From: Paracentrotus lividus
Lineage: Eukaryota > Echinodermata > Echinoidea > Camarodonta > Echinidae
Reading direction: 5' to 3'
NCBI GenBank assembly: GCA_940671915.1
Contig: CALNVZ010003426.1
Location: 13,232,455 to 13,296,454 of the forward strand
DNA: 64,000 nucleotides
Numbering within the stretch: the stretch's first letter is position 1; every line of letters begins with the position of its first letter. Of this stretch, positions 24,401 to 36,400 are shown in pieces. The notes below the pieces were generated by a model. That model saw only the letters and a program-made list of their open reading frames with translations. It was not told the DNA's origin and did not search any database. The translations under genes and the position numbers were made by a program.

Positions 24401-27400
24401 TTCATAATATTTTGAGTATTATCAGGTAAAAATGGTATTTCATAATTTCTATCATACTTCCATCTTTCCTATTTTGAAGCGCATAGAGACTTTCTGATGT
24501 TTGTGATATGCGCTATATAAGTAACGTTCATTATTATTATTATTATTAAACCTAAAACATAAAACCCTATTGCAAAACTAACCCCAACCCTAGATCTTAG
24601 ACAAAAAATAAAACCCTTTTGTATTGTGTGAGGTTCAAAAGAAAGAAAAAAAAAAAGATAAAGGTTAAAATTATGCACTTTAATATATCACTGAGAAAAA
24701 TGAACGATCATAACTGTTCTGCTTTTTATGGTTCATGTGTAAATACTGTAAAATTGTTGCAATAATTGCATGAAGTGGCTCAGTAAAGGTTAAAAGAAGC
24801 ATACCTTTAAGAGCATCACGAAAGTCATATGGGGGTTTCTCTTCTTTCTTTCTCTTTGACTTTTTTGTGGTTGATTTCTGAGACTGCTCATCGGAGTCAA
24901 TGCCACCACGATCTACAAATACATTCACAGCTGGTCTCCCTGACCTAAATTAAATAAGAAAGAAAAGGGAAGAGAATCTTAATATGGTAGTAGTAGACAA
25001 AAAGAGTGACATTATTATACAAAGACTCGCAAAAATTACCTCTATTATGTACATACCAGTACATTTTTCCTTTCAGAATTCCCTAATTTCCCTTAAACTT
25101 GTCAGGCATTATGCCATTCAAGAGATGTATATTTATTTATGTATTTAATTAATAACTTTTGCTCTTTTGTCTTGGTTACATACACTGTACGTGATTTTAC
25201 TTCTCACCATAACAAATCAAAATACAATATAACCAAAAGTCCTAAACATTAGTCAAACATCTAAAGATATGTTAATTTGTAGAACTTTAAAATCTATACC
25301 TGTCTTCACGTCCTAAGACTGCATACTAGGGGAGTAATCCTTTAGAAATTCAAATAAAAGATAATCAATAGCATTTTGAAGATGTTATCTTTGAACGGAT
25401 GTCACTGCACTTTCCTGTACACCTTTCACAGGATTTTACAACATAATGTACCCTAAAGACAAATACTTTCATATGCATGAAAGAGTATATTCTAGTGGCA
25501 GATCCAAGATTTTCAAATAGGGGGGGGGGGGGGGGGGGGGGGCATCCGCTGCACCCCTGCCTGGATCTGCCACAGTATTCCCTTCACATGTAACTTATTT
25601 TTGTGACTGTATTTACCCCTTAGTTGCAGATAAGCCATCAGGTTTGGAATCTTTCTTGTGAGGTTTTACATTGTCTGGCTTTGAAGGTGTCCTTAGTTTG
25701 TTGGAATCCGACTTCAATGCTGAAAAGAGAGAGAAAAGAAACTGGTCAAGTTATTGCATGCATACAGCAAAAAGTTTTGACAAAATAAATCTGTGATGAT
25801 ATTTGTTGCTGGTTTCGTAAACATTCATATCGATCTAGGCTGAAGTTCAAATACTCTGCGACAATAAATTAGACAAAGATGGGAAACCAGTTACAGTAAA
25901 TATCGAGTTTAATAAAGCTAACTTCAACGAGCTTACCACACATAAACAGATACCGGCCTGGAAGGGACGTAGAGGGCCACAAACCATAATTACAGTACAC
26001 ATCGATAAAACTGGTTGACACGATTAAACAATAACATAATGGCGCGACCACTTTTTGCCTTTTTCTCCCTTCCATCTATACATTGATATATCGAACCCAT
26101 AAAAACCAAAAACTATCATTTGTTACTGAATATCTAGTACACCAGTTATCATATTTATAAACTTACCGCGTGGATGATGGTATTAGATAATATAATCAAA
26201 ATTTAGTGAATATAACATGAACACAACAACGTCTAAACTTCTATAGATAAAGTATCACTAAATACAACACTGTCTAAACTTTTATACATGTAGATAAAAT
26301 ATCACTAAATACAACACTGTATATATACATAATTATGACATTCAAACTGTAAAATAACAGCAGTACATGATAAACGAAACATCAACTAATAAACATATAT
26401 CTTCCAATATTACAAACTAACCATACCAATAATAATAACATCTAACCTTTCTTCTCCACCATTTCCTACAACATCTGCAAAGACCCGAATAGGGGGCAAT
26501 AATAGGTGCTACAGGAAAATGACCAGATACAAATGCAATCTTCTGAACAAAATAATAAACAATATCAGAGGTTCACATACATTCAATATAAATATAACTG
26601 GACTAATAATCTTCACCATCGCAGCTGGCATAACAACATAAACATCTGCGAAAAAACAAAATGAATTAACCAGGCTTAAAATGTGTGGGACAGAGGTTAA
26701 ATTTAATACCCCACACTGTATGTCTATAAGCACAAATTAGAAACAGGTTAAACTGGAAAATTTCAGAATCACACTACATTAGGCCACTCACTATCCAGCC
26801 TCCATAACGCAGTACTGCATAATTATTTTCCAATAGAAGGCTGGTCTGATTTTTTTTGGTACAAAGTTTGGGAAATGTACTGACGAATCAAATATATAGC
26901 AAATTAACACATCTGAGTAAACATGAGATGTAAGGAGGAGATCCATAAGAACTCGATCGTCTATAACCATGAAATCTATCCCAGTATTTGGAGCACCTAA
27001 AATCAATAATAAAAACTATCAAGTCATTAAAAGAGCTGAAAACCATTAAAACATAATTGCCAGTATCCTTCTGCCAAACGGTGACAATATTTGTTCAAAC
27101 AAAACATCCATATTAAGCAAATGCCAGATACTTAAATACATATAAAATACCATCTTGATTATTATAACATACAAAATGATCAAATCAATATCAAGCACAA
27201 AACATTACATCATGTGAATCATTGATACAGTAAACACAGGTATAGACTGTAAATACACTAATATTCAGTAAAAACAGGTTTTGACTGTAAATACTCCATC
27301 AGTAAAACAGGAATTGACTGTAAAAACCGTATTTGTCAAAAAAAACTGGCATTGACTGTAAAAACACTAATTTTCAGTAAAACAGGCATTGACAGTACCT

Positions 27401-30400
27401 ACAGCAATTTCCAGTACAAGAGGAATTGACTGTAATTAACTAATTAGCAGTAAAAGCATGAACTGACTGTAATTGCGCTAATTGTAAAAACAACATAATC
27501 ATTGTAAACAGGAAATGTATATTTCTTGCATAGAAAATAAAGGAAATGGGTGAAGGAGCATAGAGGAAAGAGTGTGACAGAAAAGGATCAAGGACAAAAT
27601 GGAATACAGTGTATAATAATAATTAACAGGGCATATAATGTACCATAAGAAGAGTCCTGTATACAAACATTCTGGATATAACGTCCAAATGATGGCGTAA
27701 TACGACGAAAGCCATAGAGTCTTGTAGATAAATATACTGTATCTAACGTCCAAATAATGGCGTAAGATGTCGAAAGCCATGAAAAGTCACAATAGAGTCC
27801 TGCTCATTAATATGATCACACAGTAGCTGTAGAATGGGGCGATATCATAGTCGAAATCCTAGTAAGGGGTCCTGAGCAATTTAAAGTCAACGTCCGGAGG
27901 ACGACCTGGTGGTAGTCCAATGTGGTCGCCAAAATGATGACATGGGCGATTCTCCAGAGTCATCATAAGGGCAAATGTGAAGGACGCGATGGTACCTGCT
28001 AGAAAGCGTGGAGGATCCAACATGTTGGTACACCAAGGATCACTGGTAGAATCGTGGAGACCAGTTAGGATGTCGCGAAGAGACTTCCGGTGTTGACCAG
28101 GAAGGTTATCGATCCTTTGAGTATGAGAATGGGGAGGTGACTCCGCGGGTCGACAAGGAATGGCAAAGATCTTCTGGGTTGGTGGATGAGGAGAGTCTGG
28201 GGGTCGACCAGGAGGGTTGTCCATCTTCTGGGTTGGAGGATGAGGAGCCACATCCAGGTACTGGGTGGCGACCATGGTGTTCGTGCCACAATCATCAAGA
28301 CCCTTAGCAATATGAGTAGAAGCTACCAGAGGAGGATCATGAAGGGAGCATCCAGTGTCTTCAGGCAATGAAGGATCTGGTGGCTGACTGGTGTCTGCTT
28401 CTAGAGGATGAGGATGTGGGTCCACGCACACAGGAGGTCTGTTGAGTTCCCCAAAGGTGTAATATGTATAGATGGTTGATCTAATTCAGCAGGGAAGGGT
28501 GGATTACTGTCGCTAATGTACGATGACTGAATGGGATAGGGCCGATTAACGCTATCGATAGCCGAGGCGGGCAAGCGCGAAGCATACGGCTTGACAGCTN
28601 NNNNNNNNNNNNNNNNNNNNNNNNGCCGGTACTAGGTGAAGGAACCGTATGAATACGAATGGTCCATCACATAACGACACAACGCACTTAGACGGCGGAT
28701 GAACAGGTCGCGCCAATTCCAATAAATGGAATTCCAGCCTGCACAGCAACACTCAAAGACTCGACAACTAAACATTCAAACAGGAACTTCTGATCATCCC
28801 TTGTGAATATTAGGCAAGTCTTTCCTATGATCACAAGAGGCGAGGAATTGTCGGTAAGGGCACACAGACTGGGAAGTCGGCACAATATCACCTCCTAGAC
28901 AACATAACTGTAGACTGACTAATTAAATTATCTGTGGACCCACTGACAAGGTTGACACGAACACATATGATTGCCCATGGAACATTTCCACAAAAGGAAC
29001 CAGGTGGGCCTGATTAGCATAACAGAAGGGCTGGTCGCATCATAATGCGGCAGATTAGTTCCCTGGGTTTCACCTGAACTCTGGTGACCTGTGGAAATCT
29101 CCCTGATTACAAGGTGACTTGTCTGACTCTAACAGTCGTCAAGCAACCAAGAAACTCATCTGGATCTTCGTGAGGAACGATCCACAACAGTTGAAACACG
29201 GTGACTCACAACTTGACTACTGCCTGGAACTACTTTCATGATCAAGGTCATGACAAACAACATCATCAAACTCATAGCCAAGGATATGAGCAGCCATGCG
29301 CCGCTTCGTGTTATGATTTGTTTTTCATGATCAGGTAGGTAAGGCATATACCAATATGGTGGAAGTGGGGCCGATTGGATTCAAGGCAAAAGCGGGCTTT
29401 TCGGATTGGCGAGCTACATTTGGAGCGAAGCAGGCCCATGGCGATTCTTATTGGATTGATCATTGTAATTAAAATGAGTATCTATGACCCTAACCTCAGA
29501 ACATGGTTGATGGGGCCTGTCGCATTGGGAGCTACATGTAGGTAATTGACTGTTATATTCAATTTCGTAAATCATCCGTTTTATTATCATCATAGTCACA
29601 ATCGAGACTGTGTATACCTGCTTCATTTCTCTTCATATTCACCTATCTTAGGTGATCACTCTCATAGTTGTTAGAACTCAATTATTACTGGACAACAATG
29701 ATTGGGATACTTTTTTAGGTGTATTGATTGTTGATTCTGATGTAATCTATTGTAATCATCATAGAAACTCAATTATTGGAATACTAGTAAGTTGGATAAG
29801 GTAAGTTGATGTAGTAGAATCCACTGTAAGATTGCAATAAGAAAGGGAGGGATGGCCTTAGCTGATAACTAGGCCTACAAGCGCAAAATATGAGGTAGTT
29901 TAGGAATCTATGAGCTGAGGACGAGGTTGGTGGCTCAATAATACTGTGATGCAATTCAACTGTCTCTTCAAAAAATCATAATCATCAACACAAAATCATG
30001 CAGCTCAACGACTGACGAAATCAATTTTCAGTCCACATATTTTATCTGTTCTCATTTCTTACCCTCGATTTCTGGGATTCTGATCACGAACATCATAAGG
30101 AAATATCATATCTAGAAAAACGAATTAAATAATCAAGTACGACTATGAGTGGGCCTCTCGTGCAGTACTGACAATCCTGCTAGGGCGGACCGGAACTATG
30201 AGGACTACCGCACTGATTGTATGCTCAATTACCTGTCACGACGAATTTGTTTACGGAGGATCTCAACTGGTTGCTATGCTAGCATGAAACCCATCGGTTT
30301 GGCAGTTATGACAAAGTCGACAATCCTGAGCTGGGGCGCACCATCGACAAGATCAAATTAGGACAAATGATGGACTCATTAAGGTAAATCATCGCACTGT

Positions 30401-33400
30401 CAACTAAAATAGATAGCTAACTATCCACGAGCTTACTACAAAATTGTGTACGAACAAAATCTACTATCTACATGACTCTGAGGAGATGCGCCGACCGTTC
30501 GAACTATGAGCTGCAATCCGAGAGATACGTAAAAGTATGGTGTAAAATCCGGATACATATACGAAAGTACATAAATGTACAGTCACATACAACTACTAAG
30601 AGTTCAAAGGACAGTCAACTAGTGATCTGAAGAGACAGAATAATACACTGAGGGCAAGGTAAAACCATAATCAGTCACATGAAAGTTGACCGAAATACAG
30701 GCTGGTTGGTGCAAAAGCAGCGAGGAATTATGTAGCAGTAACCGGATTTGTAGGCGTATAGTGTGTGTTGGCACCATGAAAGGGATTAATGGTAACATAC
30801 TTTGTGGAGGTGTTTAACAAAAATTCTCAGCTGTTGGGGCCTACATGATAACCATGCAAGCTGAAATTTTGTATACCCCGTTAGTGTCCATGCACGTCAC
30901 AATGGATGGCCTGGGTCCAGATTGGCCTTATCTGTCATGTTTCCATATTACATGTTTTCAATTGAGAATGTTGACCTTAAAATTAAATTCAACGCCCTGT
31001 TGGATATGAGTACATGTATTATGGTGAATCCAAGCTAATTTGCAAACTTTGTTCCATGTACCTTGTTACCTGAAGTCCTCTGTCAGATAAGGTAAACAGT
31101 AATATCGACAAATAATTTACCATAAATCAATTCTGAAATTATTAATCTCAAATTCCATGTACCGGTATTTATTTCTCATATTTTAGTAGAGGTTCTGAAC
31201 CTTTACAGAGTATGAAAACTATTCAAATGAATAATTTCATAAAATAATATGGCAAATTATTTGTTGGTAATGTAAGGCGTGGTTTTGTAACACATACATG
31301 TATAACAGTCTAGCACTCTTTAAAAGAGACGAACAGGAGCAGAGATGTACCTGGAGATGAAGGTCTACGGGTAACTCTTCTATGTAACCAGACTTTATTT
31401 GTAGTCCTCAATCATATATCTTTGTATCTTTACATTCCAAACATTTTAAGTAAAGATACTCAAGCACTAATGTAAATCAACATCCTGAATATATTCATTC
31501 ACATATTCAACTAGTTACTCATGTTTAGTCCAGGTCAAGAGCTGACTACACCTCATAAATATTTTCTAATCGGTCGGGACAATAGTGAGAGAGGATGAAA
31601 GCATGTAGTGATTAGAGGCAATGAATGGATGTGTGGTGTGTAAGGATTATACACGAGTGTATGAGTTCAGTTAGAGTATGAAAAGGGAAAGTGAGTGAGG
31701 ATGAACAATTAATATTGTAACGTAATTCATTTAGGACTGTGAGGGCGTTAGTATTTTGGGTTGAGAATATTTTTAAGCGACTATGCGTTGGTCCAGTTTG
31801 GTTGTCGTGCTGCCCGTGGCGGTGAGACGTGTTGTGGTTGCTCTGTAATAAAGACTTTGGAGTACTTACAAAAAGCTCGTATTATCTTCCTGTTTTCACC
31901 ACTGCATGGTAAACGTATATTTCGAGTGATTGATTGATTGTGAGTAGTGAGGGAGAGATTGTGTTGGTGAGAGTCACGTGTTTAGCTTGCCAAATACTTT
32001 TGTGAACGAATCCGTATCGAGAGAGCGAGAGATTTCGAAAGACGTGACTTGGTTCTGTGAGACCGCCTGTGAGCAAAACGCTAACCCCCGACAAGGAGCC
32101 GTTACGCTACAACTGGTGGGCCGCGGTGGGATTTTGGCACACGTGAAGAGAGGGCAACTCGACTCGACAGGATACTCACTGTACATTGAATGAGCATACA
32201 GGCAACCGAGCGAGGAGCACATTAGTCAGACGAGGGAGCATACCAGATGAGTCTATAAAGCTACGAATTAGCCTACGTGTAGCATCGTTACACGTTAGCG
32301 CTACGAGGGAGCATACAGATGAGCCTATAGGCTACGGATTAGCCTACGTGTAGCAAGTCGTGTACACGTTTAGCCTACGAGGGAGCATACAGATGAAGTT
32401 CTATAACTACGAATTACCTACGTGTAGCAATGTTACACGTTAGCCTAACGAGGGAGACATACAGATGAAGCCTAATAGGCTACGAGTTAGCTACGTGTAG
32501 CAATCGTTCACGTTAGTCCTACGAGGGGAGCAAAATACAGATGAGCCTATAGGCCTACGAGTTAGCCTACGTGGTAGCATCGTTACACGTTAGCCACGGG
32601 GAAAAACAGATGAGCATATAAGCTACGAGTTTAGCCTACGGATTTACCCTACGTGTAGCGAACGTTACACGTTAGCCCTAACGAGGGAGGCATACAAGAT
32701 GAACCTATAGGCTAAAGGTAGCCCTATAGGTACCTATAGGGTAGCCTATAGGTAGCCTACGCATTAGCCTACGCATAGCCTAATAGGCTACACATTAGCT
32801 ACGCATTAGCTATAGGCTTACACATTAGCCTACCCTACGCATTAGCCTATAGGCCTTACACATTAGCCTACACATTAGCCTACGCATTAGCCCTATAGGC
32901 TACACATTAGCCGTACGCATTAGCCCCATAGGCTTACACATAGGGTAGCCTATGCACGCAGTTAAATAGAGCCCTGTGTTGTAAGACATACAGACAGTTC
33001 AATCCATGAGAGAATGGCTTGAGAATAGGTTGTGCTTTTGAGATGGAAGGGAAACAGAGGCCCAGAAGTTGGCGGAGTAGGCGAGAAGCGACATGGATTG
33101 AGTCAGAAGTAGTCAAGGAGTCAGGAGAGAATAAATATGAACGTAGATAAAGCAAGATGGTAAATAGATTGTAAATAGAGTTGGTGGGTGAGGAGCGCCT
33201 GGAACGGCCGAAGATTGTTGGCTGAAATATCATCTTTACACATAATACAATTATTAAGTTGTGACCTTGCTGTGACTAGTTCCGTGACCGCAGGAAAGAC
33301 CGATGTCAGCATCCGATCTTCAGGGTTCTTCTTTTCGAAAGAGAAGAATAAAAGAGATGCTAGGAATGAGTCCAAACTGCGACTGAGGCGAGGCTAACTT

Positions 33401-36400
33401 GGCCACTGAGACCAAAAGAAACTAACTACATTATTTCACACACTACCGATAGTTCCAGTTTATACCAGAACTTCCAGCCGATGTCTTATTTGATGTAACT
33501 TTGTAAAATAGTCCTGCATGTTGAACTTTATGAATAAAGCTCTGTATTCTTAATATGCTTTTAAATAATTTTGTTATATTTTATTATGTTCTATTTAAGG
33601 CCTACTGGTTATTTCTCTTTCCACACTAGCTTTTTCTTCTTTCTCTCCACGAGCTCCGGGAGCGGTAACACAGAGCGTCTATGGAGAGTGTCTGACGTAC
33701 AGAGCGTCTGTTGGGAAGAGTGCTCGTAAGAGGTCTTACGGAGATTGGTGTCAGAAGAAGAGTGCCTCGTAGAGCGTCTTGTGCAGAGTGTCCCACAGAG
33801 CGTCTGGTGGAAGTTCATACGCTAGATCGTCTATGGAAGGGTGTCCTCATAAAAGGAGAGTGCCTCATAGAGCGTTGCAGTGTCGATGACGAGCACCTCA
33901 TAGAGCGTCTAAGGCAGTGTTACCTCGGGAGGGGGCAAGAGCTGACTGCGTGCCACGACTTACCAAGAGAGCCCATCGACTGTTAACAAGTTTAAGTTGT
34001 AATTTGCCGGGAAATCCAGTCATGGAATGCAAGGAATGACGAGGCGTCGATGCTTCAAGGTTCTTTCTATTCCGAAGAGAAGACTATGAAGATGCAGTGA
34101 AGTCAAACCTAGCGAACTAAGGGCGAAACAACACTTTGCAAGACGGAGAAACTATTTTACAGAACTCATTCCTAATTCGTTGATCCAATCATTAGGGATT
34201 TCTGCCGCGATTTTATTTTAAGTAATTTTATAAAAGTGTTTATAAGACATTGCCTTTCTTTTTTTTAAAACTTGATTATTTTATCTCTTGTCCTACTTCT
34301 CTCTTATCTATCCCACTGGTTCATCCCTATCTGTCAAGTTATCAGTATTTCGTTGATAATGCGTATAAAGGATGTTTAAAAATATAAAGGTTTCCAGTTT
34401 TAACCCTGTTGTTACTATTTCTTTCCTGATTTCATGTAAACTGGTTATTGACTCTTTATTTTAGAAACTGATTTTAGCTCATTGTTTCATTTTAGGAAAT
34501 GTAAACGGGAGATATGAGGGAGTAGGAATGGAGGTATTGCTTACACGAGGAAATTAGTTTTGCATTTGGAAAGTTCCCTGTTATTTTGTTAGAACGACAT
34601 TTTGTTGGTACTTATAATTATGTAAAATGAATTTTGTTCTGTTATGCATTGATGGGTCAGAGGACTGTCCACTTTTGGTGGGGGCTGTGTAACGTAATTT
34701 CATTTTAAAGGACTGTAGAAGGGCGTTAGTATAAATTTGTTGGGAGATAATTTTTAAGGACTATGCGTTGGTCAGTTGTTGTCAGAGCCGCCGTGGCGGT
34801 GAGAACGTGTTTCGTGGTTGCTCTTGTGAATTAAGACTTTGAATGTACCTTACAAAAAAGCTCGTATATCTTCTGTTTTCACTGCATGGTATAGGCGATA
34901 TATTCGAGTGATTGGATTGAGTTGTTGAGTAGTGTGAGGGAGCAGATCGTGTTTGGTGGAGTCACGTTGTTGCTTGCACATATACTTTTGTGAACGAATC
35001 CGATCGAGAGAGCGAGAGATTCGAAAGCTGACTGGGTTTTCTGTTGAAGACCGCCTGAGAGGCCAAAACGCCTACCCGCCACAGAGCCTCCGTTCGCTAC
35101 ATATGAAAGTGGTGGAATCATGGAAATAGAGAGAGGGAAAATAGGAGTTCAAATAAGGTCCCTAACCAGTAATACACAAGACAAAGTTGCAAAATAGCTT
35201 TGACTTTGCCCCATTTATAAACAGACATGGTTTTTCACATCCTCTGGATGATTTGACTGATTTGGTTGATCTTTGTTTGATTTCACACTGAATTCATTTC
35301 CGTTCTGAGCTGATTCTGGGTGACCTGTTGTCCGTCTTTGAGCCTCGGAGCCTGTTCCCAGTTTGATTCCGTCTCTGGAGACTGAGCCCGCGGCCTTGGC
35401 CTTCTGTGCTGCAAGCTACATTGTATTCAAGTCCAGAATCAAGAAAAACGTTTGCATTTAAACCGTCAACTTTAATGAACTTACAGAGTTTTGAGTTAAG
35501 TGAATGGTTTGTGGTCAAAAGCATTGGTCTAGAAAGTATATCATTTAAAGGCAATTCCCTTACTGTAGTGGACTGCCAAACTCAGTTTCATAATTTAACC
35601 ATCAAATATTGTTTAAAAAAATTAATGCAGTCAAAACTATTAATATTTAGTGCCAACAAAGTAATTTATTTAATTTTCTGTTTCCATGCATTCCAAATGG
35701 TTGATATTTTCCTTTTGTATATTGATTACACTGAAATTTTTGTTATTTGTTGACTTTTCTTTGCCGAATAAATAACAATAATGATAATATAATAATACTA
35801 AAAATCAAATACCACTTACTTTGAGCTTTTCTGGTTCATTAAGATTAAAGTAAGGTTGATCCTTGGTGAAAATATTGCCCAAAACAATCACAGCAAAACA
35901 ATAAATTGAAGGTTAGGTATGCACAAACGAACGTAACAAATTTGTGGTGAAACACCCATGTTTTGGCAAATCAATGATAGTCTGCCACCCAAATTTGACC
36001 TTATTTCATCGGAATAAACCAAAATTGAAGTAAGTTAGTATTTGAGGATAGAATCTTAAACTCAATTAATTTCGAGTACTCTCAGGTGTTGATAATGGTA
36101 CCATGATTTTTTGCTGTCCACGATTAACCCCTAAACTGCACTCCACTCGCCTTCCACAATATTTTTTAATCCATTATTATATGCAGCACACTCAGCAAAA
36201 CCTTGATTGCATACCCCCAAAGAAGCATAATTGTGTTTGTACACACGATCTTATTTGCAAACGGTAAAGTGATACTTCTGACAAAAAATTGAAAGTCGTT
36301 ACTTCACTCTTTGGTAAGTCCAACGTAACAACTGAACTATCTGGGACTATGACAACTACGGATAAGGAAACTTTCAGAAAAACAAACTTAATTTTTTTCA

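Larger units (their letters stand above)
31716..35101 (+). mobile_element. Complete non-autonomous LTR retrotransposon
   Basis: Two long direct repeats begin TGTAACG and end CTACA, so they have TG...CA ends. A TGGTGGGCCGCGGTGGGAT site follows the 5' LTR by one or two bases and GGTGGGGGCTG precedes the 3' LTR. The 2.6-kb interior has no gag, protease, reverse transcriptase, RNase H or integrase motif on either strand. It is made largely of tandem arrays. It therefore resembles the LARD class (large retrotransposon derivatives), needing another element's proteins. A target duplication is not clear: AATAT on the left, TATGA on the right. Confidence 0.8.
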
